Source: Craspedostauros australis (taxonomy: Eukaryota > Bacillariophyta > Bacillariophyceae > Mastogloiales > Achnanthaceae). From it: a DNA stretch of 64,000 nt. The stretch is from NCBI GenBank assembly GCA_026770025.1, contig JAMXDE010000024.1, positions 1 to 64,000 of the forward strand, written 5' to 3'. Below the pieces are notes generated by a model, which was not told the DNA's origin, did not search any database, and was given only the letters and a program-made list of their open reading frames with translations. Below, piece by piece: positions 34,258 to 45,066 of the stretch; position 1 is the first letter of the stretch; each line of letters starts with the position of its first letter. The translations under genes and the position numbers were made by a program.

Positions 34258-34766
34258 CGTGAGCTCAAGAACTTGGTCGAAGCCTTGAAAGAATGGACTG
34301 CCAAGTTCAAGCTGGAAGGGAGCAAGGTGTTCCTCTTCACGGATAACTCCACTGCTGAGAGTGCGTTTTGGAAGGGAAATTCAACCTCCAAACGCTTGGC
34401 GGACCTGGTGCTCGAGATGAGACTGCTCGAAATGAAGCCAAACATGATCTTGCATGTCATACATGTCAGTGGAGATCGGATGATACTTCAAGGCACGGAC
34501 GGATTGTTTCGGGCTGATCACAGCACCGGCGTCATGGCTGGACAGAGCATGCTGCAACACATTCCTCTCCACTTGCAGCCATCAGATCGAAGAGGCGATC
34601 ATCTCAAGGACACCATGAGAACATGTTTGGAGGGAATCGAATACGAATGGCTCACCCCTGAAGGATGGTACAGTATGGGCCAACGGCGAGGCAATTTTGT
34701 ATGGGAATCTGCTCCTGCAGCTGCGGATGCAATGATCGATCAGATTGGCAAAGCTTGGCACAAGCA
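34258..34766 (+). pseudogene. DIRS-like element: RNase H part
   Basis: The frame directly after the copia element 1 target site reads RELKNLVEALKEWTAKF, then KVFLFTDNSTAESAFWKG and HVSGDRMILQGTDGLFRADH. The TDNSTAES motif and following WxKG are typical of RNase H domains in DIRS/Ngaro-type elements. Copia element 2 interrupts it at 34767. Confidence 0.82.
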
Positions 34767-35448
34767 TGTCAGGAATCGAGGGTACGACTCTGTCGGAAAG
34801 ATACCCATGATTGCCGCAACTCCCAACATTATTTGTCACACCTTTGGATATTATTTGTCACACCATTGAATATTATCCATTCCACCCACGACACGAATCA
34901 CACGGGAATGACCTCAGTCTTACCAAGCAAACAAGCCTGTCCTCTATGAATCAAGAAAAGGCCACGATATCTAAATCATGTGAAGGAAGATGATGACCGA
35001 CACATTGATGATCACCCCATCTGGAGATCATGGCACGTGTCACCCACGGACTAGAACAACTCAGAAAGGGCATCATCCATGACACCAATCATGACACCAA
35101 TCGTAAAGTTCGGTGTCAGGAGATCAAGAGCGAAACGCAAGACTGTGGAATCGTACCGCAGGGAATGTAGAATAAGGATATGCACGACAAGGTGCATGGA
35201 AAGAATGCCTACGGATATGCACGACGATGTGCATGATAAAGGATGCCTGCGGATGCGATCTCATGTATGCAAGCGATGATTCATGATGATGAGATGCATG
35301 AACGCTACGGTATAACACGACGCTGCTGTAGGAAATGCTACATGAGAAACGAAAGGCAAAGGAGCTGAAGAGAATGAGCTCACAGTTCTGAATAGTACGA
35401 TCTAACAACCAATTAGTTCTTACTAACACTAACCCCGGATTTCCAACA
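34767..35448 (+). repeat. 5' LTR of copia element 2
   Basis: TGTCAGGAATCGAGG...CCGGATTTCCAACA, 682 bp. Its end sequences are shared with the solo LTRs at 10529, 11129, 12094, 15349, 47593 and 56811, so these belong to one wider LTR group. Confidence 0.95.
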
Positions 35449-35460
35449 CGTTTCGAAACG
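35449..35460. promoter_or_regulatory. 12-bp palindrome at the primer-site position
   Basis: CGTTTCGAAACG, a perfect palindrome at the first base after the 5' LTR. Same place and same outer bases as in copia element 1, with a different centre. Confidence 0.75.
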
Positions 35461-35527
35461 TTATGATTGAAATCCTACGTTTCCATCATCACCAACACAG
35501 CAACAAACGACTCTCACCATCATCACC

Positions 35528-38500
35528 ATGACGTCCTTCCTCGGTAAGACCAATCGTTACATGATCATGTTCGACGACAAGCGATCCTCCTGGAAAGCTT
35601 GGAGTGCTAAGTTCCTCGCCCGCGCCAACCGCAAGGGTTACGGAGACTTGTATCTCAAGGACTTGGATGAAGTGATTGTGAAGACCGAGGCTTTTGACCC
35701 CTCTCCTCTCGCCTCCATCGCGGGAAGCGAAGAGAAGAAGCTTAAGGCCTCGAAGTTATCTGCCATGTCTCTCGAGGAGAAGGCGGAGTACAAGATGGCT
35801 CTGGCCAAGTACGCGTTTGAAGAACTGACCATGGCAATCAACCATGAAACTACCGAAGGCGATGTCGCCTTCATGGCTGTGTTGGGATGCGAGAGCGATG
35901 CCTACGAGGGAGGAGACCCTCGTAAGGCGTGGAAGGCTCTCGAGCGCATCTACGAGCAACGTACTGCGCCAATGAAGGCAAAGTTGTTGGCTCAGCTCAA
36001 CAGGATGCAATTGAAGAAAGGCGAACATCCGGATACCTTCCTCACCGAAATGGAGGTGATCTGTAACCGCCTTAAGCACGCGGGAGTTAACATGGACATG
36101 GAGCTGTACCACATGCTCGTGCTCAACGCTCTCGGGAGGGACTACAAAATGGATGTGAAGCTCATCGAGCTCAAGTTCGAGAACATCGAAAAGCAGATGA
36201 CTATCGAAGACATCCGCGAAGCAGTGAGTGCAACCTACGACGCACGTCACATCAAGCAAGGAGGTAGTAAGCGCGAGAACAATAGCAAGGAAGAAATGGC
36301 TCTCGCCGCCACTGGTGGCTTCAAGGGCCACTGCCGCAACTGCGGCGCCTACGGGCACAAGAAGGCTGACTGCCGCTCTGCGCCTAAGAACAAAGGTGGC
36401 AAGCCCCTGAAGAAGAACAAGAGAAGTGATACTGAGGACAAGACCAAGTTCAACGGAAACTGCAAGTACTGCGGTAAGAAGGGACACAAGATCCTCGAGT
36501 GCTTCAAGTTGAAGGCAGCGATGAGAGCAGCCGACGCCGCCAACGTGGCCACCGACGGTATGGACGGAACAGACGACGTCGCCCTCGTGATGGTCGAGGA
36601 ACCGATGTGGTTACCCGAAGACGCCACGGCAGACAACGCCGCGTTCGTCGTGGTAGACGAACCCATGTGGATGCCCGCTAGCGACGAAGAAGACGATATC
36701 GATCTCATGATGACCGATGAATCCATGTGGTTGCCCGACGAAGACAAGTCGGCCAACAACGAAGAATTGGTGTGTTTCCCCACTGACGAGCTCGAAAACG
36801 ACCCCGTTGAGGTCAAAAATGTGACCAACCCAAGAATCGTGACAATCGACGAAATCACGAACATCAAGAAAAACCAAACAATCAACACCACCGACATGGC
36901 GCACTACGAATCGTTCATCGACGACATGGCCCTCGCAACCACCGACGAAGACATGACCGGACTCGACCTCGAAGAAGAGGTCGAGTACTCCAAAGAGGAA
37001 CGAGAGGCCCACACCCCGAGTGTGTACGGATACTACGGACCCCCAGTTGCTGCAGTTGAGACCATCAACCGCGAGCACTTCCCATCAAGCGACGAAGACG
37101 ATTACACCGACGAAGACAACCTCTTCGACGGGATCGTCTACGAGGATGAACCCCTCAACGTCGGAGACATCATGGAGAATGAAGTAGCGATGCCTGGAGT
37201 CGACCATCGCGTCACCTCCACCATCTACTCTCGAACCAAACCAAGGACTCTGGTCGATCGAATGATCGAAGAGTCGTCCCGCAATGGAGGGAGCACCACA
37301 GGATGGTGCCCGCTGTGTTTTCAGCGCGGCCCTCTCTATGCCATGTGCAAGACCTGCCGTAACTCGCCGTTCCTCATCCAACTGGCAAACCCCCCTGCAA
37401 GGGCGGCGCCAACAACGATCCAAGACATCATGACGCGCCGCCAGAAGCTCTGGACTGCAGGACCTCTGCATGTCGCAATGAGATACTCCCTCAGCAACAT
37501 GATGGTTGCTGATGAAGTGCGCTCTGAGCTCGCCCTACTGTGCTGCGACGCGGCGCACGCGTACACCGAAGGAGGAGGAGAAAGCCTGAACCCTCGCACG
37601 CTCTACTACATGATGCACCGCATCGACGTGTTCACGCCAATGCAATTGGTGCAAGCCGTGCAACACATTAACCCAAGACTTGAAGAACTCAACCTGCCAC
37701 CCATTCACAGAGGGCTCATCGACAGCCTGGTTCAGCATGCCGCAGAGATGCTGATGTGGATGCATCATCCAGGAGACCAAGGAGTCCGAGACCCAGAGGA
37801 GTTCAACCAGCTCCCTATCTACCGAGCGGCTGATGCTCAACCAGACATGGCCATGGTGATCGGTGACCACCAAGACGCTCAACCAGACATGGCCATGGTG
37901 ATCGGTGACCTCGGCGATGCAAGCGCACTCCGCCACACCATCGCCCCCGACCATCACCAAGCAAACACATGGCTGGGCGATTCTGGTGCCTCATGCCACC
38001 TCACCAACAGCGAAGAGGGCATGACTAACGTGCAAGTGGCCAACCACTCCATCAAGATCGGCAGCGGCCGATACCTCAAGGCAACAAAGGTTGGCGATAA
38101 ACGCATGGTCGTGATGCAGAAGAACGGGAACCAAGCCACTATCGTGCTCAAGCAAGTGAAGTTCGTGCCCAACCTGTGGGTGAACCTCTTGAGCATCAAC
38201 AAAGCTCTCGAAAACGGTTTCGACATCAGCAACCAAGGTGTCGTGATGAGCTTGGAGAAGCGCGGGCAACGCATCATGTTCGACAGACTCATGGCAACCC
38301 ATAGCGGTTTCGTGAGTGGAGTGAACATGATCAGTGCCCCTCCCCACGAAGACCAAGCCAATGTCGACGTGTCCACCAGGTCCGCGGTGGACATCAACCA
38401 AATTCATAAAATGTTAGGCCATGTTGACACTTACACGATCTCTCGCACAGCGGGACGATACGGTTGGAATGTCACAGGCAAGTTGCATGCATGCATTGAC

Positions 38501-41500
38501 TGCGCAATTGGAAAACAGAAGCAGAAGTCAATGACAAAACGCCTGCAGCTCCGAGCAAAGGAAATTGGTGAGCGGTTGTTCATTGACACATCGAGTGTTC
38601 AAACGCACAGCTACGGACAAGGAAAATATTGGCTCCTTGTCATCGATGATTACAGTGATTACTGCTGGAGCTATTTTTTGAAAGAGAAAAGTGAAGTCGG
38701 AGAAAAGCTGATCACGCTCCTCCGATGGCTTCACTCCAACCAACAGGCACATGTGAAAAATATCAGATGTGACAACGCGGGAGAGAATTATGCCGCGGAA
38801 AAACAGCTTCTCAGCACAGGATTCGGCCCAACGTTCGAATACACTGCCGCTTCCACTCCCCAACAGAACGGTCGCGTGGAAAGAAAATTCGCGACATTGT
38901 ATGGGAAAGTCCGCTCCATGCTCAACCAAACGCATCTACCGAGAACAGTGCGTGGAAAATTGTGGGCGGAGGCAGCCCGAACCGCGACTCAGCTCGAAAA
39001 TATTATCGAGACAAAGACAAGAGAACCAGCATGTGTTCTCTTCAACAACCGGATCCCAACATTCGTGGATGGATTACGAAAATTTGGAGAAATAGGGATG
39101 GTATACATTGGCGGTCGTACGATAAAGGCTAAGCTGGACGATAGATCCAGACCAGCCATGTTCGTCGGCTACGGCCAATCGCACGCGAAAGGAGTATATC
39201 GAATGCTGAATCTCGCTACAACCAAAATCCTAATCACAAGAGACGTGACATGGATGAATCAGTCATACGGGCAATTCAGAGGTATCGAGAATGCCAACAG
39301 ATCTGTGCTGATAGATCTAGAAGATGACGACTCTACGTCGGGTATGAACACCCGAGCTACGAGAACAACTTGGGAGCGACGATCGGAGACCATCAGGAGC
39401 ATGGAGGCCGACGACGCGGATCGCAGCAGCAGAGCCGAAGAAATAGAAGATACTGATGACGCTGCGCGAGGGCAAGATAGCTTGCTCCCTGCCCAAGGGG
39501 AAAATGAATCGAACGAAGAGAACGACGATGAATTCGGAAGGGACGACGAGGGGAAAGTAGACGAAGCGGCCGAGAAAGAGCCCAAAGAGACCCCTGTCGC
39601 AGAACCTGTAACACGCATACCGAGGATGCTGAGCGCTCTCGCCGGGTATAACAACGACCCAATCCCAGAGGAGGAGCGAGATCTCGAATCAAGTGATGAG
39701 TCAGAACCTAATGACAGCGAGGGATATGTGACGCCCGAAGAGACCATCACAACTCCACCGGAAACAGGAGGACCCGACTTCCACGCAGACGGGTCAATAT
39801 TCAACAGAGATATCGCAGGTACGATGATAGACACACCTCATGGAATGACGAGACTAGATGACATCATCGCTGCGGACCAGGCATTGAAAGACGAACGAAA
39901 TGAGGGAGGGGCAGAACATGCGAATGTCGCTATGCTGCTAGACCCCACCACATTCGAAGACTGCTGGGACCATGCGGATCCCAACAAAAGAAAGAAATGG
40001 CGCGAAGCTATCAACAAAGAGTTCTATGATATGTCCAGAAGGAAAGTATGGGAGAAGATCAAGAAGGACCAGATGCCGAAGGATTGGCGGTGTGTGAAGA
40101 CCAAATGGGTTTTCAAGGAAAAGAGAAACGGGGTATTCCGCGCCAGACTCGTGGCATGCGGATACTCGCAAATCGCAGGAGTCGACTTCTCAGCACACCA
40201 CGCGCCAGTGATACATGATGCAACATATCGAATCATGCTCACGATGAAGATGATACTACACATGGACAGCATCATCATCGACTTTGAGACAGCATTCCTG
40301 CATGGAGACCTCGATGAAGAGATCTACATGCAATGCCCAAAGGGTATGAGGCACGAAGCCAACGAATGCCTGCTACTCAAGAAAACCATCTACGGCCTCG
40401 TGCAGAGCGCGAGACAATGGAATAAGAAGCTCGTCGACATCCTATTCAAACTAGGGTTCAGACAGAGCGAGGTGGACCCATGCCTGCTGATTCGGAATCA
40501 GGAAGGGAGACTGCTACTGATCGGCACCTATGTGGACGATTGCCTCTGCATCGGAGAGGAGCAGGAATTGAAAAAGCTTGTGAAGGATATCAGAGCGGAA
40601 CGGTTCGGAGTCAAGGTGGAGGAAGATCTCGAAGACTACCTGAGCTGCAAGATCATCTTCAACCACGACAAGACGAACTGTTGGGTGAACCAACCACACA
40701 TCCTGAAGAACATCATCGATACGTTCGGAAGCGATGTGGTGAAGCTGCAACGATACGGAACGCCTGGGACACCAGGGCAAGGCATCCAAAGGCAAAGCAA
40801 TGCACCCAAAGTGGACGAGCAGCGACACAGCAGATACCGAAGCGGAGTAGGTATGCTGCTATACCTGGTGAAACACTCTCGACCCAACATCGCCAATGCA
40901 GTGCGAGAACTGACCAAGGTGTTGGATGGACCAACAGCCGCAGCATACAAGGAAATGCTTCGAGTCATGAAGTTCGTATGGGACACGAGAGAGTATGGAC
41001 TGAAGATGAAACCAAGTCCACTGACCCAAGATGCATGGAAGATTGCAATATACACCGACAGCGAATTCGCAGGTGACAAAGACAATCGCATCAGCGTAGG
41101 AGGGCACATCGTCCTACTACAAGAAGTGCCGATCATATGGAGATCAAAGGCACAACGCAGCATAACACTCAACTCGACGGAAGCAGAGTACGTCGCCCTG
41201 TCGGAGGCAGGAAAGGAAATTCGCTTCGTAACACAATTGATGAACAACATCGGACTGAAGATGCACAAACCAGCAGATGTGATGGTTGACAACGTTGGAG
41301 CGATCTTCATTGCGTCCAACCCATCAACATCCGCCAGGACACGGCACATCGACATCCGACATCATTTCATTCGAGAACTGATCACTAACGGAGAGGCCAG
41401 AACCAAATTTGTGCGCTCTGAAGACAACATCGCAGACGGCTTCACGAAGAATACCAAAAAGGAGATCTATGAGAAACACAGGGATCACTACATCCAACTG

Positions 41501-41521
41501 CGTTCCACAATGGATCAGTGA
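35528..41521 (+). CDS. Copia element 2 gag-pol polyprotein
   Basis: 1,997 residues. Gag with CCHC knuckles CRNCGAYGHKKADC (about 269) and CKYCGKKGHKILEC (about 312). The ~490-residue spacer to the protease (WLGDSGASCH, about 815) is unusual. It holds three copies of an acidic motif centred on EPMW or ESMW plus LP/MP, a four-cysteine CPLC...CKTC motif near 595-610, and a duplicated AQPDMAMVIGD stretch near 770-790. Integrase (LFIDTS, CDNAGEN, NGRVERKF) spans about 1015-1130. RT has YVDD near 1667, and RNase H has YTDSEFAGD and NSTEAEYVAL. The first Met at 35528 lies 79 bp after the LTR. Confidence 0.96.
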   Translation: MTSFLGKTNRYMIMFDDKRSSWKAWSAKFLARANRKGYGDLYLKDLDEVIVKTEAFDPSPLASIAGSEEKKLKASKLSAMSLEEKAEYKMALAKYAFEELTMAINHETTEGDVAFMAVLGCESDAYEGGDPRKAWKALERIYEQRTAPMKAKLLAQLNRMQLKKGEHPDTFLTEMEVICNRLKHAGVNMDMELYHMLVLNALGRDYKMDVKLIELKFENIEKQMTIEDIREAVSATYDARHIKQGGSKRENNSKEEMALAATGGFKGHCRNCGAYGHKKADCRSAPKNKGGKPLKKNKRSDTEDKTKFNGNCKYCGKKGHKILECFKLKAAMRAADAANVATDGMDGTDDVALVMVEEPMWLPEDATADNAAFVVVDEPMWMPASDEEDDIDLMMTDESMWLPDEDKSANNEELVCFPTDELENDPVEVKNVTNPRIVTIDEITNIKKNQTINTTDMAHYESFIDDMALATTDEDMTGLDLEEEVEYSKEEREAHTPSVYGYYGPPVAAVETINREHFPSSDEDDYTDEDNLFDGIVYEDEPLNVGDIMENEVAMPGVDHRVTSTIYSRTKPRTLVDRMIEESSRNGGSTTGWCPLCFQRGPLYAMCKTCRNSPFLIQLANPPARAAPTTIQDIMTRRQKLWTAGPLHVAMRYSLSNMMVADEVRSELALLCCDAAHAYTEGGGESLNPRTLYYMMHRIDVFTPMQLVQAVQHINPRLEELNLPPIHRGLIDSLVQHAAEMLMWMHHPGDQGVRDPEEFNQLPIYRAADAQPDMAMVIGDHQDAQPDMAMVIGDLGDASALRHTIAPDHHQANTWLGDSGASCHLTNSEEGMTNVQVANHSIKIGSGRYLKATKVGDKRMVVMQKNGNQATIVLKQVKFVPNLWVNLLSINKALENGFDISNQGVVMSLEKRGQRIMFDRLMATHSGFVSGVNMISAPPHEDQANVDVSTRSAVDINQIHKMLGHVDTYTISRTAGRYGWNVTGKLHACIDCAIGKQKQKSMTKRLQLRAKEIGERLFIDTSSVQTHSYGQGKYWLLVIDDYSDYCWSYFLKEKSEVGEKLITLLRWLHSNQQAHVKNIRCDNAGENYAAEKQLLSTGFGPTFEYTAASTPQQNGRVERKFATLYGKVRSMLNQTHLPRTVRGKLWAEAARTATQLENIIETKTREPACVLFNNRIPTFVDGLRKFGEIGMVYIGGRTIKAKLDDRSRPAMFVGYGQSHAKGVYRMLNLATTKILITRDVTWMNQSYGQFRGIENANRSVLIDLEDDDSTSGMNTRATRTTWERRSETIRSMEADDADRSSRAEEIEDTDDAARGQDSLLPAQGENESNEENDDEFGRDDEGKVDEAAEKEPKETPVAEPVTRIPRMLSALAGYNNDPIPEEERDLESSDESEPNDSEGYVTPEETITTPPETGGPDFHADGSIFNRDIAGTMIDTPHGMTRLDDIIAADQALKDERNEGGAEHANVAMLLDPTTFEDCWDHADPNKRKKWREAINKEFYDMSRRKVWEKIKKDQMPKDWRCVKTKWVFKEKRNGVFRARLVACGYSQIAGVDFSAHHAPVIHDATYRIMLTMKMILHMDSIIIDFETAFLHGDLDEEIYMQCPKGMRHEANECLLLKKTIYGLVQSARQWNKKLVDILFKLGFRQSEVDPCLLIRNQEGRLLLIGTYVDDCLCIGEEQELKKLVKDIRAERFGVKVEEDLEDYLSCKIIFNHDKTNCWVNQPHILKNIIDTFGSDVVKLQRYGTPGTPGQGIQRQSNAPKVDEQRHSRYRSGVGMLLYLVKHSRPNIANAVRELTKVLDGPTAAAYKEMLRVMKFVWDTREYGLKMKPSPLTQDAWKIAIYTDSEFAGDKDNRISVGGHIVLLQEVPIIWRSKAQRSITLNSTEAEYVALSEAGKEIRFVTQLMNNIGLKMHKPADVMVDNVGAIFIASNPSTSARTRHIDIRHHFIRELITNGEARTKFVRSEDNIADGFTKNTKKEIYEKHRDHYIQLRSTMDQ

Positions 41522-41596
41522 CGGAGAGGAGAGGACGCGAAATTATGAAAAATGTGAGAGTGTGAGTGATGTGTTGTCGATGCGACAATGGAAGGG

Positions 41597-42278
41597 TGTC
41601 AGGAATCGAGGGTACGACTCTGTCGGAAAGATACCCATGATTGCCGCAACTCCCAACATTATTTGTCACACCTTTGGATATTATTTGTCACACCATTGAA
41701 TATTATCCATTCCACCCACGACACGAATCACACGGGAATGACCTCAGTCTTACCAAGCAAACAAGCCTGTCCTCTATGAATCAAGAAAAGGCCACGATAT
41801 CTAAATCATGTGAAGGAAGATGATGACCGACACATTGATGATCACCCCATCTGGAGATCATGGCACGTGTCACCCACGGACTAGAACAACTCAGAAAGGG
41901 CATCATCCATGACACCAATCATGACACCAATCGTAAAGTTTGGTGTCAGGAGATCAAGAGCGAAACGCAAGACTGTGGAATCGTACCGCAGGGAATGTAG
42001 AATAAGGATATGCACGACAAGGTGCATGGAAAGAATGCCTACGGATATGCACGATGATGTGCATGATAAAGGATGCCTGCGGATGCGATCTCATGTATGC
42101 AAGCGATGATTCATGATGATGAGATGCATGAACGCTACGGTATAACACGACGCTGCTGTAGGAAATGCTACATGAGAAACGAAAGGCAAAGGAGCTGAAG
42201 AGAATGAGCTCACAGTTCTGAATAGTACAATCTAACAACCAATTAGTTCTTACTAACACTAACCCCGGATTTCCAACA
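41597..42278 (+). repeat. 3' LTR of copia element 2
   Basis: 682 bp, near-identical to the 5' LTR. Preceded by ATGGAAGGG as purine tract and followed by the CAAGCA duplication and further DIRS-like sequence. Confidence 0.95.
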
Positions 42279-43960
42279 CAAGCAACCCCAGAACCTGCAT
42301 GTGGTCTGCATACCCAGATTGATGACTGGTCGGTGGCGGAGGAGGCTGTTGCGGTTGAGTGACTTCTACTTCAAGGTTGAACGGTGTCATGAATGGCCTG
42401 CTCACCTGCTGGAGCCTTTGTTTGTCTTCATTTTTCTTCCTTATCTCTCTTGGAACCCCAGACTCGACGAACAACGCAAGCTATTGGAAGAACCAAATGA
42501 GGTTCTGCTGCAGCAAGGTGTGTGGGAAGCTGATCCAATCAGGTGCAGGCGTGTTCTGCGCGAACTTCTCCAGTCCGCGCGGGCCCTTTGCCCCCTGTAG
42601 GTCAGCTTGGTGCGGCTCGTGCTATGGCGAGATTGGAGACAAGAACTTTCCTGTCCAAACTGCCAATGACGATGACGGTATCGATCTCACTCCGGATACC
42701 GACAAGACTCGCTTCCGAATAGCCCGAAACGGTGACCATCTTATGGTGCCGTTTCAGTGCGATCGCTGTCACTTCCGCAATATCATGCTCCGCGAGCCAC
42801 TTAACCACAGACAACAGGATCGAGAGATGCTTGTCTACATTCGACAAGCCAACCTCGACGCCTTTTGGAGCAGAGAACCATCCACTGTCGCGGCAAATCT
42901 TCGCGAAGCCCGACGCATAGAAGCTTTTGCGGATCGGTTGAACATCCCATCCATCAGCGCTCCACTGGGGCCCTTCCCGCTTCAAGACTCGTGTGGCATG
43001 GCTGGAGCAATGGCAGTACTCGACAGGTCCTTGGATACAGGTCGCTATGCGACCAATGTTCAATGGGAGACCTTTCGACGCACCAGGTCGGTCATCACCA
43101 ATATTCACCAAGTGGGTGTTGCTGGACTTGGGGAGTCTGTCATGGCATACAAGAGGTCCCGCATGTGGATGTCAAGTGTGCCGTCGCATCAGTTCTGGTT
43201 CACTCGATTCATGGAAGGCACCCACAGGAGAGTGGGTCAGATCCGCAAGCCAGCTCGTGCCTACACCATTGACGAGATCCATGGGCTGGAAGCTCTGTTG
43301 GAGCAAGAGTGGAGAATGGACAACGATCACTCCCGGCGCAAGAGAACCGCAGAAGTGGCTATGCTTACAATTGTGGCCTTCTGCACTGGGCTGAGGGGAG
43401 AGGAGATGCTACAAATCGACCTTCTTGCTACCTCTTCGAGTCTCAAGCATCTTCAAGATGTGAAGCTTCCGCACGCACGGCTTGCCATCATCGGTCGCAC
43501 AAAAGGCAACAGGCATGACGGAGCACGATTCGACGTTCCATGTGTGAAGACAACTTCAGGCACCGGATTACAACCCGGCAAATGGATCAAGCGAATGGTG
43601 CGACAAGTCGAAGGTGCGGGACTTCGTAATGGCAAGCTTTTGACGAGGAAACTGAATCCGCCAAGGCTCCTGGAGTTTCGGGACGACGTATATGTGGCGC
43701 TGGAGGCCTTGCAGGCCCAAGCCATAATCGATACAGAGGTGGATATCCGAGACAAATACGGTCTTGACCGCTCAGCTCGCAGAGGGTCCACTTCTCACGC
43801 GATCAACATGCGTGTTCCAAGAGATATCATCATGGCAAACAACAGATGGCGAACCGAAGCCAACTCAGTCTCGGGAAACCCAAGACTGGACATGGTGGAC
43901 ACCTACTCAGCACTGGAGTCACTGCTTCCTGCTGTATTGGAGTACTCGAAGCAGATGTGA
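42279..43960 (+). pseudogene. DIRS-like element: tyrosine recombinase
   Basis: After a short continuation of the preceding region, a 533-codon frame (42359-43960) carries two zinc-binding-like pairs (WCGSCYG and CDRCHFRNI) and then a tyrosine-recombinase fold. Box I arginine lies in FCTGLRGEEML, and the C-terminal box includes STSHAINMRVPRDIIM, WR and MVDTYS with the candidate nucleophilic tyrosine. In DIRS-type elements this enzyme integrates the circular cDNA without target duplication. The zinc-motif plus recombinase layout resembles enzymes of this order in algae and fungi. Confidence 0.85.
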
Positions 43961-44248
43961 TCCATCTGCGGGGACGACGAGGGGGGAGAGAACGGATCCA
44001 TTGTGCCAGCACACACACTGCCACACTGGAGCTGATTCAAGCTAGGTGCATTCATCTTTGCTCACCCAATATTGACCTGAAAAGGACAACCATGGGAACT
44101 TGACGCTGTCGTTCCAAATGGCTAATCCAGGAAAATAAATGGACACGTATCTGGAATCGAACTACATGTTCTTCCATACGTTGCGAAGCTCTGCCTGCCA
44201 CCAATGGCGTGAGGACTCGGTCGACTGATTGTCGGCCGGTCCACAACC

Positions 44249-44281
<33 letters not shown>

Positions 44282-45066
44282 ACATTCGCACTTCAATACA
44301 GTAGAGTAGAGTAATAAGTATACTCCTACGTATTGACGTACCACCGTGTGACAATGTGAAGGAAGTTGCACAGGTCGCAATGAACACACAGGATGACCGT
44401 CGAAATGAGCACGTCATTTTGTTCCAAATTGAGCTTCCCACCAAGCAAAACACAAAGAAAGCGAAAATCAGATAGAAATGGGTGCCACGTGTCGTGACAG
44501 GAGCTCCGAAAAAGCGAATTCTGGCCACTTGCATCACGTTTTGCCTCTAAAACGCTAGGCTGACGCCATCATAACTTAAAAACCAAAGGCTAGACTCACT
44601 GTCTAGCACCTGGTCCTTATTGCCGATGTGTTAAAGTATATATGTTAAATTTTAGTCTCCATAGGAGCCCATTTTTCAGAATCCTGCCGTGGTCGTACGG
44701 TCATTGGCTGACGTGGGTCCTATGGATATTGCATCATGTGTGGAAGCGATCTGAATCACTTCTGAGTCATACTGCCAACGGAGTTGCGTCTGTCATCGTT
44801 CCCTCTCGGATGTGATGGCTCGTCCACGGAATGTCCGATGAGATTGTCCTCTGCTGAACCAAAGGTCGCGCCACACCGCATCACAGATGTGCAGTTGATC
44901 ATTGAAGTCCCCAGGCGCGTATCTTTGTGCCATCGATTGCGTCGTGGTCAAATTGGTTGAGAAGTCGAGGAGAGACGATGCCGCCGACTTTCGACACAAA
45001 CGCGCCCCCACACGATCGTCATCCAAGGCGGAAGCCAGACGAGCATGGGAGCCTTTGTTCTATCCC
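43961..45066. other. Unassigned region after the DIRS-like element
   Basis: Expected to contain the right terminal repeat of the DIRS-like element, but no repeat of the left side was found by eye. A hairpin GGCTAGACTCACTGTCTAGCAC lies near 44588-44610. No gene supported; minus-strand frames across the C run read as poly-Gly and are artefacts. Confidence 0.35.
44250..44281. repeat. Homopolymer of 32 cytosines
   Basis: An uninterrupted C run, G-rich on the minus strand and able to form stacked quadruplexes. Its length is unlikely to be exact in any assembly. Confidence 0.95.

Larger units (their letters stand above)
34767..42278 (+). mobile_element. Ty1/copia LTR retroelement 2, looks whole
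   Basis: 7,512 bp with two 682-bp LTRs (about three differences by eye), flanked by CAAGCA on both sides (34761-34766, 42279-42284). One gag-pol frame of 1,997 codons and a GGAAGGG tract directly before the 3' LTR. Young, but probably somewhat older than copia element 1. Inserted only 510 bp from copia element 1, in the same old element. Confidence 0.95.
20212..43960 (+). mobile_element. DIRS-like tyrosine-recombinase retroelement, nested host
   Basis: Four coding parts in one orientation and logical order: a gag-like ORF, a reverse transcriptase/RNase H region in pieces, and a tyrosine recombinase. Between the pieces lie three later insertions (25009-25539, 26394-34257, 34767-42278), each flanked by a short direct repeat. 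Subtracting the insertions leaves about 7.8 kb, a normal size for the DIRS order. DIRS-type elements use a tyrosine recombinase in place of a DDE integrase and have split or inverted terminal repeats; I did not find the terminal repeats. The copy is broken, by the three insertions and a few small changes. It must be older than both copia elements. Confidence 0.82.

Noticed and set aside
43975-44540. Minus-strand frame with poly-Gly
   Set aside because: Created by the C homopolymer; no support on either side.
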